This document shows, piece after piece, positions 7,918-15,200 of a stretch of DNA of 37,423 nt. Positions within the stretch are counted from its first letter, which is position 1. Every line of letters starts with the position of its first letter. The notes beneath the pieces are model-generated. The model made no database searches. It was not told where the DNA came from and was given only the letters and a program-made list of their open reading frames with translations. The stretch lies in assembly GCA_023423065.1 (NCBI GenBank), contig JAFAGC010000056.1:1-37423 (forward strand), given 5' to 3'. The DNA comes from Pseudomonadota bacterium (GTDB lineage Bacteria > Pseudomonadota > Gammaproteobacteria > Steroidobacterales > Steroidobacteraceae). A program made the translations under genes and the position numbers.

Positions 7918-8757
7918 TCAAGGTCCGCGTCCGGCGGATGTGTGCCGCCGGTCAAGGGCATCGCCGTACCGAATGATCGTGCGAGTCCCAAGTTTGTCCC
8001 CATTCGCGAATTCGCCTGATCTGGCGCTCACTTCGATCATCGCCTTCCCGATCTGCTCGGCTTTCACCGCGGCGCCGATGGGCGCGAAGAACCCATAGAG
8101 CATCCGTTGACCCAGGTGCGCCTCCTCTTCGGTCGGCCCGATGTAGTCAGGCCGATAGGCAAGCACCCGCAGCTTCGTTCCCTCGGCGAGCCCGAACAAC
8201 GTCTGCTCCGCGCGTACCTTCTCGCGCGCCCACATCGCGGTCGAATCCGCCGAGATGTCGCTGGAGCTGATGTAGTGAAACGAAGGCGCGGGCCTGTCAC
8301 TGACACTGAGCCACTTCGTCACGAAGCTCGCGGGGAAATCCACATGGATCGTGCCGTAGGTTTTCTCGTCGACGCTGAACGTGCTGATTCCGATCGCCCA
8401 GAAGACCGCGTCCACGGATCTCATCTGGTCTTCGATTGCCGTGTAGTCCAGATAATCCTGGTGCAGCGTCATCCGCACTTTTCCCGCCGCAACTCCTTGA
8501 TCGATTCGCGGTGTCGGGCGGCGCGTGATGACGTGGATCTTCTTGATGTCGGGACTCGCCAGCGCGGCTTTCAGGATGCCGTCGCCGGCGGTTCCGCTGG
8601 CGCCGAAGATCATGATCGATTCGCAGCAGGTGGGAGGTTTCTCGAGGATTGCGATCGGGTCGTTGCGTAATGCGAGTAGCGTTGCGGCGCCGATGTACAC
8701 GAGTACAAGCACGGCGAGGATCGCGAGCGCGAGGGTTTTCTTTTTCCGCATGGGCAT
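7918..8757 (-). CDS. NAD(P)-binding (atypical SDR) protein with membrane anchor
   Basis: The protein has 279 residues. It starts with MPMRKKK and a single hydrophobic helix (LALAILAVLVLVYIGAATLL), so it is probably membrane-tethered. Residues about 47-58 form a dinucleotide-binding loop, IMIFGASGTAGDGIL (GxSGxxG), the atypical SDR/NmrA-like pattern. Later come VDAVFWAIGISTF and SFHYISSSDIS, with the Ser-rich strand usual in these proteins, then KVRAEQTLFG carrying a Lys in the expected place. The YxxxK Tyr is not evident. The last residues (DRRHTSAGRGP) look foreign and lie at the junction with the ORF6N fragment, so the native C terminus may have been replaced. Substrate unknown. Confidence 0.75.
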   Translation of the reverse strand: MPMRKKKTLALAILAVLVLVYIGAATLLALRNDPIAILEKPPTCCESIMIFGASGTAGDGILKAALASPDIKKIHVITRRPTPRIDQGVAAGKVRMTLHQDYLDYTAIEDQMRSVDAVFWAIGISTFSVDEKTYGTIHVDFPASFVTKWLSVSDRPAPSFHYISSSDISADSTAMWAREKVRAEQTLFGLAEGTKLRVLAYRPDYIGPTEEEAHLGQRMLYGFFAPIGAAVKAEQIGKAMIEVSARSGEFANGDKLGTRTIIRYGDALDRRHTSAGRGP

Positions 8758-8876
8758 TTGCGAGGAAGCTCCAGTCCTTGGCGTCTTGGCGCTGTGTGAG
8801 TATCACGCCAGCATTTTGAGTGGCCGGATGACGGAAGCGTTTATGGCGCGTCAGCGAAGAAGCTTGTCGCCCTCGC

Positions 8877-9185
8877 TCACGCGGCCCGCTTTATCTTCAG
8901 CTCGACTCGCAACCCCGCGCAGGTGGCGATGTTGACCAGAGCATCCAGGCTGAACAGATCGATTCTGCCTTTGAGCAAGGCATTCAAGCGCGGCTGGGTC
9001 AGATGCAGCTTCTTCGCCGCGGCGGCCTGCGTGAAACCGCTGCGCTTCACAAAATCCTCGATACACAGCGCAAGCTCGGAACGAAGCAGCAAGTTCTGCG
9101 CTTCCTGCTCACCGAACCCAAGGTCGCGATACACGTTGCCACTGCTGCGACGGATCTTCGTACGCTCGCTGATCTTCGCTGTCAT
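8877..9185 (-). CDS. HTH antitoxin (HigA-like, XRE family)
   Basis: The protein has 102 residues. The middle shows a compact helix-turn-helix: IEDFVKRSGFTQAAAAKKLH, LTQPRLNALLKGRIDLFSLD, then ALVNIATCAGLRVELKIKR. This is the HTH_37 form found in antitoxins that pair with phage Gp49/HigB-like toxins: 'GLTQ..AA..LG.tQPR.S.Ll.Gki..FSld.L......G..v.i..'. It would bind its own operator and neutralise the toxin at 9182-9553. Gene order is toxin first, antitoxin second, with a 4-nt overlap (9182-9185), the order usual for higBA and opposite to the ParE operon at 3.1-3.7 kb. Confidence 0.88.
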   Translation of the reverse strand: MTAKISERTKIRRSSGNVYRDLGFGEQEAQNLLLRSELALCIEDFVKRSGFTQAAAAKKLHLTQPRLNALLKGRIDLFSLDALVNIATCAGLRVELKIKRAA

Positions 9186-9553
9186 TGATCAAGGCCCCGA
9201 CGGGAGGACAACAAGGCGCGGAAGCGAACTGATGCAATTGCCAGCTCCCGCTTCGGCGCTTTCCGAGACTTCTTGGCAAATGCGTGCAACACGTAAACCG
9301 TCTCCACGAATTTCGCGACGTACAACACACGGTACTCGCCTTCCTGGTGCACGCGGATCTCGCAAACGCCCGCCCCAACCATTGTGAGCGGCTTCCAATC
9401 ATGCGGCTCGTAGCCATGCTGCACGCGATTCAGTTGCTGCCCAACCTTGCGCCGCGCCGCTTCGGGAAATTTACGGACGCGATCCAGGCTATCACCGCAC
9501 CAGGCGATCCGCTTCGCGACGGACTCTATATCAGTGTTGGGATCAAGCGCCAC
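9182..9553 (-). CDS. HigB-like toxin (phage Gp49 family)
   Basis: The protein has 123 residues from a GTG at 9551-9553. The core AWCGDSLDRVRKFPEAARRK, VGQQLNRVQHGYEPHDWKPL, EIRVHQEGEYRVLYVAKFVE and TVYVLHAFAKKSRKAPKREL is a textbook Gp49/HigB pattern ('DW.PM..vG.Gv.EIR.....g.yRV.Y.a.f...vyVLHaF.KK....p'). Members are ribosome-associated or free mRNA endonucleases of the RelE fold. The first ~14 residues before AWCGDSL exceed the family and no good ribosome binding site precedes the GTG; translation may begin elsewhere. The start region overlaps the tail of the broken toxin frame described at 9543-9713. Confidence 0.85.
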   Translation of the reverse strand: MALDPNTDIESVAKRIAWCGDSLDRVRKFPEAARRKVGQQLNRVQHGYEPHDWKPLTMVGAGVCEIRVHQEGEYRVLYVAKFVETVYVLHAFAKKSRKAPKRELAIASVRFRALLSSRRGLDQ

Positions 9554-9713
9554 CCCACATCATGAAACAAAGCCGATGGAGCGGCGGACCGGGAAATGCG
9601 TGCTTATGCAAAGAAATGGCCTGAAGAATGCAAGGTATTCGGGTCGCCGTGTAGTAAGCGACTTCAGCCAGGAATTCGCGCCTCGCCGGCGCGATGAACC
9701 GCGCGCGCGTCAC
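9543..9713 (-). pseudogene. Truncated RelE/ParE toxin gene
   Basis: A GTG at 9711-9713 overlaps the stop of the antitoxin at 9710-9937 by 4 nt (GTGA), just as a toxin start should. The frame begins VTRARFIAPARREFLAEVA then YY, the standard N terminus of RelE/ParE toxins that follow TIGR02574-type antitoxins. After about residue 22 the homology stops and the frame continues for some 34 unrelated codons (TATRIPCILQAISLHKHAFP...) to a TGA at 9543-9545. A complete toxin has about 95 residues and needs the C-terminal FPYRV strand, which is absent. The toxin is therefore almost certainly dead; the breakpoint lies near 9645. Confidence 0.75.
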
Positions 9714-9937
9714 CGCAAGAATCGACGGGCTTCCGCAAACACATCCTCAGCTGGATACGAAGGAATCTCGCCGCGATCGAAGGCAGCAACTCGTCGGGCA
9801 ATCTCGTCTGCCCAAGCGGCCTCGACTTCCGCGACGGGCGCATGCAGTGACTCGAGCATGGACTGAGCAAGCTTGGCTCGCTCCTCGGCACTCAACTCTC
9901 GCGCCTGCTCTTCAAGCTGCTTAAGGGAAGCGGGCAT
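9710..9937 (-). CDS. Orphan antitoxin (addiction-module component family)
   Basis: The protein has 75 residues from ATG 9937; an upstream in-frame ATG at 9976 would add 13 basic residues that do not fit the family. LKQLEEQARELSAEERAKLA, QSMLESLHAPVAEVEAAWAD, then EIARRVAAFDRGEIPSYPAE and DVFAEARRFLR form the TIGR02574 antitoxin pattern, including 'EI..R...~D.Ge....~a.EV...~r'. It resembles the antitoxin at 3423-3650 in layout. The toxin that should follow survives only as a 22-codon stub, so this is an intact antitoxin without its partner. It could still neutralise toxins of related modules. Confidence 0.85.
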   Translation of the reverse strand: MPASLKQLEEQARELSAEERAKLAQSMLESLHAPVAEVEAAWADEIARRVAAFDRGEIPSYPAEDVFAEARRFLR

Positions 9938-9972
9938 ATCGCACCTCATGCATCGACGGTTGGACCGTCGCT

Positions 9973-10200
9973 TCAAGCCTCTCGTATCACCGCGCGGCGA
10001 ATGGCAGCGGGAAGCTCCGCAGCCACGAACAGCGATACCGGATACAAATAGTCCTCGCCTGATTCGTCGATGATGCGAACGAGATCCCTCTTCGCCGCAG
10101 CCGCATCATCTATTGCTTCATAGATCTTGCGACGCTCCAGAGATACTTCGTATCTGGCGTTATCCACGCAAATGACGAGATTTCGCTTTTCTCTTGCCAT
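9973..10200 (-). CDS. Small conserved-looking hypothetical protein
   Basis: The protein has 75 residues from ATG 10200. It reads LVICVDNARYEVSLERRKIY, EAIDDAAAAKRDLVRIIDES, GEDYLYPVSLFVAAELPAAI then RRAVIREA. I do not recognise a named family, but the pattern 'LVICV.N..YEVSLE.RKIY.....A.....~RviDESGEDYLYP..LF....LP..~.~A' looks like a real folded protein with an SH3-like alternation of short strands, and I believe similar small proteins occur in other proteobacteria. It stands upstream of the orphan antitoxin with a 35-nt gap and could share its transcript. No signal peptide or membrane segment is visible. Confidence 0.65.
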   Translation of the reverse strand: MAREKRNLVICVDNARYEVSLERRKIYEAIDDAAAAKRDLVRIIDESGEDYLYPVSLFVAAELPAAIRRAVIREA

Positions 10201-10291
10201 GGCTACTTTTCGCCAATCAGGCGCTTGATCTTGAGTTCACGCTTGCCGATGCCGGCTGCCTCGCTCCAGTGTACCTCCGCCCGCCAACATT

Positions 10292-10813
10292 TCAGTTCCG
10301 TCGAGGCGCGGAACCCATGAGACCGAGAATCGCCTCGTAAACCTGATCGAACTGCTTGCGCGTATCCGCATCGAGCGCGGCGACGGATTTTTCCAACGCT
10401 TCCAGTCGGCGCGCGAGCGTTGAATTCGATGCCAGCACTTCTCGCAGTTTCACGAATGCCCGCACGACGTACACACTCATCTGCACGGCGCGCGGGCTGT
10501 TGAGCACCGTCGCGGCCATGATCGCGCCATGCTCCGTAAAAACCCGAGGCGGTTTGCGCGTGCCCCCACGTCCATCGGCCCGCGGTTTTGATGTTGCAAA
10601 TTGCAACATCAAAAATGCAACTTCTTGATCCGTAAGCTGAATAATGAAATCCGCCGGGAACCGCTCCAGGTTCCTGTTCACCTGCTGGTTCAGGCGTGAA
10701 GTAGTCACTCCGTACACGGCAGCCAGATCCGAATCGACAAGCACACGCTGGCCGCGAACGGTCACGATGCGCGCGACGATGTCGGTCGGAGCGAGGTCAG
10801 CAGGCGTACTCAT
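10292..10813 (-). CDS. ORF6N-domain DNA-binding protein
   Basis: The protein has 173 residues. The N-terminal domain, IVTVRGQRVLVDSDLAAVYG, VTTSRLNQQVNRNLERFPAD then FIIQLTDQEVAFLMLQFAT, is the ORF6N (KilA-N-related) domain of phage and accessory-region proteins ('v..fRG..Vl.d.dlA.~Yg....~LNq.vkRN..RFP.dF.F.LT..E'). It continues with RVFTEHGAIMAATVLNSPRA then VQMSVYVVRAFVKLREVLA, the second conserved block. The C terminus is a short coiled coil (LARRLEALEKSVAALDADTR). It probably binds DNA; its role is unknown. A perfect 29-nt palindrome lies inside the coding region at 10586-10614, over the codons for LMLQFATSK. Confidence 0.88.
   Translation of the reverse strand: MSTPADLAPTDIVARIVTVRGQRVLVDSDLAAVYGVTTSRLNQQVNRNLERFPADFIIQLTDQEVAFLMLQFATSKPRADGRGGTRKPPRVFTEHGAIMAATVLNSPRAVQMSVYVVRAFVKLREVLASNSTLARRLEALEKSVAALDADTRKQFDQVYEAILGLMGSAPRRN
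10586..10614. repeat. Perfect 29-nt palindrome inside the ORF6N gene
   Basis: TTTTGATGTTGCAA, one central A at 10600, then TTGCAACATCAAAA: arms of 14 bp with no mismatch. It lies within the ORF6N coding region, between the codons for the ORF6N domain and the FTEHG block. It is AT-rich in an otherwise GC-rich gene, so it stands out as a selected site or an inserted element. Confidence 0.9.
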
Positions 10814-10888
10814 ATAGATGAATCATGCGGCACGACCTACCGCCCCATGACTCGTGAATCGCAGGTGATCGCATCGATTCGCCTCGCG

Positions 10889-10908
10889 GATGTTCCAGCT
10901 GGAACGTC
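10889..10908. repeat. Palindromic 20-mer, copy 5 (GATGTTCCAGCTGGAACGTC)
   Basis: One mismatch from the consensus. It lies 11 bases beyond the stop of the broken SDR gene (10919), again at a gene end. Confidence 0.9.
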
Positions 10909-10918
10909 CTTCGAGTCC

Positions 10919-11706
10919 TCAGACAAACCCACCATTCGCAAACACCGTCTGCCCATTGATCCACGCGCCGTCCTTCGAACACAGCATCGAAATCACCCCC
11001 GCAATATCCTCCGGCTCCCCCAACCTCTTATGCGGCGTGCGACCGGCAAACTCCCGTATCTGCGCCTCACTCTTCCCATCCGTGAACAACGTCGTATCGA
11101 CGAGCCCCGGCGCAACCGCATTCACCGAGATCATCCTCCCCGCCAGCTCCTTCGCGAGGATATTCGCGAACATCGACTGCGCCGCCTTGGTCGCCGCATA
11201 GGCGGCATACGTCGGGCTGCGCAATTCCACGATGCTCGAGGACAACGTGATGATGCGTCCGCCGTCGCGGACCCTGCGCGCCGCTTCGCGCATCACGAAG
11301 AAGCTGCCCTTGTTATTCACATGCGGACGAAATCGTCGTCCGACATCGAAGCGATCGGCGCCAGGCGCATGATGGCCGCGTTGCTGACGACCACGTCGAT
11401 GCCGCCATACGCGCGTTCGGCGGCATCGAACAACCGTCGCACCGCGGCCGGATCGCTGGCATCCGCAGGCTCCCAGGTGGCGCGGCCGCCCGCCTTTTCG
11501 ATGTCACCGACCACCTCCAGGGCGAGCTCCCGGTTGCCGACCGAGTTGACGACGACGCTGTGGCCGTCGCGCGCCAGGCGCCGGGCCGTCGCGGCGCCGA
11601 TGCCGCCGGAGGAGCTCGTGACGATCGCGATCCTGACGGCGTTCGTAGTGGTTCGCCCGATCCGAGCGATCGTTTCCTGATTCGACGTGACGTGAACAAT
11701 AGGTAT
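10919..11706 (-). pseudogene. Short-chain dehydrogenase, frameshifted and without a start
   Basis: Two minus-strand frames together make a classical SDR. The first (11706 down to 11315) reads VRIAIVTSSSGGIGAATARR with the GxxxGIG cofactor loop, then DVVVSNAAIMRLAPIASMSD then DDFVRM and a TGA. The second (11320 to 10919) goes on NNKGSFFVMREAARRV, GRIITLSSSIVELRSPTYAA, the catalytic Y-A-A-T-K (YAATKAA), SVNAVAPGLVDTTLF and ends AWINGQTVFANGGFV. At the join (~11318) three or four residues expected between FVRM and NNKG are missing and the frame shifts. No ATG, GTG or TTG precedes the first frame before its upstream stop at 11707-11709. Two lesions make a functional enzyme unlikely. Confidence 0.85.
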
Positions 11707-11729
11707 TCACTCGAGGCGTTGTATCGCGC

Positions 11730-11975
11730 CGTTCCCTCGGCCTCACGGCATTCCGCCGGCACTTTCGCGCCATCACGTCCATATCGCCTAATCAATTTCA
11801 GAAACAGCTCCGGCTGGTGGAAGCGCGACGGCTGATGCTCAGCGAGGGGATCAGCGCGAGCCATGCTGCGTTCGAGGTGGGATATCAGAGCGCGTCCCAG
11901 TTCTCTCGCGATTACGCGAGATTGTTTGGCTCACCCCCGCGTGAGCACTCGCGTTCAGGGATCGTGGGGCGCTGA
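11730..11975 (+). pseudogene. AraC-family regulator, C-terminal DNA-binding remnant
   Basis: A plus-strand frame ending at TGA 11973-11975 reads LTAFRRHFRAITSISPNQFQ, KQLRLVEARRLMLSEGISAS, HAAFEVGYQSASQFSRDYAR then LFGSPPREH. This is the second half of an AraC-type HTH domain ('F...F...t..SP..fqk.lRL..Ar.lm.......~a~..vGY.s.SqFsReyrr.FG.pP'). The first HTH helix is degraded and the ~200-residue N-terminal domain is absent. It lies divergent to the broken SDR gene, a common AraC-SDR pairing, so one deletion between them probably removed the regulator's N terminus and the dehydrogenase's start together. Confidence 0.8.
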
Positions 11976-12017
11976 ATAATCAATCGCACGACCACCAGCA
12001 CCTTGCGCTCTGGATAG

Positions 12018-12029
12018 GGGTTCGAACCC
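12018..12029. other. 12-bp palindrome GGGTTCGAACCC at the left edge of the island
   Basis: A perfect palindrome whose centre reads like a tRNA T-loop (GGTTCGAACC). It lies in the gap between the AraC remnant and the giant helicase gene. No cloverleaf can be folded around it, so it is not a tRNA gene; a worn attachment-site scar is possible but unproven. The rest of the gap (11976-12200) shows nothing else I can name. Confidence 0.3.
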
Positions 12030-12200
12030 ACTTGGAGATGAACGGAGTTCAAGTTCTTCGCACTTAGTGTCCTGAAGCATTGACCTAAGTGCCATTTCTG
12101 CCTTTAACTCAGCTGGCTGCTTTGATCGACGTCGACGACCTACTTACGGTCGTTGCAATGCAAAAAAAGAAGAAGGTCGAGAAGCGAGAGGGAGAGATCA

Positions 12201-15200
12201 GTGCCAAACCAAGCGAACAGGCTTCCGCAACTAGTGCGCGCAGGAATAGCAAGGCTGCGTCTCAAGCTCCTTGATCTTACGAATAACAATCGCCTGTTGA
12301 ACTTCAAGTTCTCAGATACGTCCCGCCGCTACGTGCGAGTTGTCGACGAACTGCCAGATCACTTGTTCGAACGATTGATCGATGAGTCCGTTGGCAAGAG
12401 ACTGTACTTTCAAGCGCTACCCGAACCTCCTTTCTCAAGTCGGGTTGAAGACGTTGCAATGGCCGGGACTGAGATCTCAACAGATGTCCAAGCGTCTACG
12501 AACGCAAAGCGCGCCGGAAAAGAGCCGCGCATTAACCTTTCAGAATGGGCAAGGAAGCACGGAATTGACCCATCTTACGACCTGCCTTTGCCCAATGGAG
12601 AGGGGACGGCGGCAAAGCATGGTGATAACCAAATTCAAACGCTGCTACTTCCAGAGGTAATGGAGCGGAAGCTTGCCGCAATTCGCGATGATGCGAGGCT
12701 AGCAACCCAGGAGCTTGGCCTAAGCACGCTTTACGCCGCCTTTGGGTATCTCGAATGGTATGAGTCTGAGAATTCGGAGGAGCAACGGTACGCCCCACTC
12801 ATGTTGCTTCCTCTGCAAATGGATAGGGAGTTGAAACAGCATCGTTATCGATACTTTGTGGAAGGCGGAGATTCTTCCGAAGCAACAGAAAACATTTCAC
12901 TTATTGAAAGATTGAAGCGCGATTTCGGGTTTCAGCTCCCGTCACTCAATGAAAACGATACTCCGGAAGCATATTTCCGTCGGATCGCGCGCGCTATCCA
13001 GCCTTTTCCCCGGTGGAAGCTTCGCCGTTTCGCATGTATTGGCCACTTCTCCTTCTCCCGATTGGTCATGTACGAAGATTTATCTGAAAAGGCTTGGGAA
13101 CAGGCGCCACTGGAAGACAACGGCCTAATTGCCAGCTTGCTTGCCGGTACCGACCATGGGGATTCCAATAATAGTGTTGCTGATGAATTTGATATCGAAT
13201 CTGAAGAAGTTGAGAAGCTCGCTCCAGCGCTCATAACAGACGCCGACTCGTCCCAGCACGCCGCAATTGTAGATGCGATGAAGGGCAGAAGCTTCGCCTT
13301 GAAGGGCCCACCCGGGACAGGAAAGAGCCAAACAATCACTAACCTGATTTCCTCGCTCTTAGCAGCCGGGAAGAAGGTTCTCTTTGTTGCCGAAAAACAG
13401 GCTGCGCTTGAGGTCGTCGCTGAGCGACTCGGTGAAGCCGGCCTAGCGCCATATCTGCTCGAACTGCATTCGACAAAAGTGCAAAAGCGACAAGTACTAG
13501 CTTCTTTTGAGGCCCGATTAAAAATTCGGCGGCGCAAAGAAGGCGATGACTTGCAGCGGACACTTTTCGACTTGCGACAAACGCGAAGCCAGCTTCGTGC
13601 CTACGTGGCTGCAATGAACAGCCTCGTTGGAAACAGCGGCTTCACCCTGCATAACGCGTACTGGGAAGAACAAGGCGCGCGACGCATGCTTCCTCCAGAG
13701 ACGCTTGCGCTCATTCGAGGCTTAGAAAGTGAAGAGTACGCTCATCTGACAAGTTCCTCATACGCAGCCAAATGCGATGTCGTCGACCGACTAGCGAAAG
13801 CGTTCCAAACATGTCGAGCCGGTACTCACATTAAGAGTCACCCACTGTTCGGGCTCGAACGTGTGGGCATCGGCGCTGACGATTCACTTCGACTCAACTC
13901 TGCTCTCCGCCAATTGCAGAGTGCCGTCGCAAAGCTTGAGCGCATCTGCGTGCGCAGAGATTCGGCTTTGGGCACTGGACTACCTCAGCGAGTCAACGAG
14001 CTCCGCGAGTTCACTTCGACTGCCAGCAGCCTGCCAGTAGTCGTGTCAACGCTCGACTATAGCCTCCTTCATTTGGTGAAGGATCGAGAAGCTCTTGAAG
14101 CATTGCGAAACTACACGAGCAATCTGGAGAAGTTTGTCCAAGAGCGAGAGGCATTGCGCAATGCAGTTCACGATATTGACCAAGCACAAGCTTCAGCCGA
14201 AAGCCACGCGGAGATTTCCGCCGCATTCGTCCGCGAGCTCGCCGAGTGCGGACTTGAGCAACATCGAATTGATCGACTTCCAGGAGCGATCAATCAACGT
14301 GGCGCGACAATAGATACTGCCCAAGCTGCATTGCTCATATTGGAGCGATTTCAAAACGCTACTGGCCTTGCAGTACCGATGACGTGCGCCTACCTCTATG
14401 AGCTAGTAGAGGCGATCGAATACCTTAAGGAGATCCCAGTACAGGTTCTCCGTGCCCGCGAACGATGTCTCTTGGACCTGGCCGCTAAAACCGACCTTGA
14501 GCGATACTCGTCCGAAGCAGGTGCGCTTCGGGAACGCCGAGCGAGACTCTCAGTCGAGCTCAATATTCCCTCAGACATTGATCCCAGCGAACTAGCCGAG
14601 GCAGGGCGGACTCTTCGTGAGACACCTTGGTACGGCACAATCTTTTCTTCTCGATATCGGCTCGCAAAGCGACTCTGCGTCCGCCTGCGTAAGGCCAAAT
14701 GGCGAGATCGATTTGACTCCGCAAATCAACTCTTGACCCTGTCCGAGTGGCTGCAAGAGAAGCGAAAGTTCGAAGGACAGCTCGCAGTTCAAAAGCTCGC
14801 TGGAAGCCATTGGAACGGACTTGAGACTGATTTTGACACGCTCATAGAAGTCGCAAACTTCTTCGCAGCGGTTCGAAAAAGGTGGCCCAGCTTGGACCCC
14901 CTTAAACAGCCAATCAACGCGATTCTGACAGCAGTTGACGCAACGCTATTTTCGGAAGTCGTGGAGAGCATGACCGACGCAAAGATGTTCGCCATAAGAG
15001 AACTTGGCAGCTCTCTAAGGCAATCGCCACAATCTCCTGCGAGCGAAAGGATCTCACAGCTAAGACTCCGGATTGAAAGGTCAAAAGGAATGCTGGAAGA
15101 GCTTCGGCTGGAAAGGTTTCGTCAGCCATTCAGCCTGTCGCAGCTGCTAACTATATTGAGACGCCTTGCCAATCTGGCACAGATTGCCAAGAAGATTGAA

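Noticed and set aside
12018..12029. tRNA-like GGTTCGAACC as evidence for a tRNA gene
   Set aside because: No acceptor, D-arm or anticodon stem can be paired around it; kept only as a weak mark of a possible attachment scar.
12089..12274. A 61-codon plus-strand frame starting at GTG 12089 just before and into the giant helicase gene
   Set aside because: It overlaps the helicase gene start in another frame, lacks a good ribosome binding site and shows no family pattern. The lysine run comes from the purine-rich leader.
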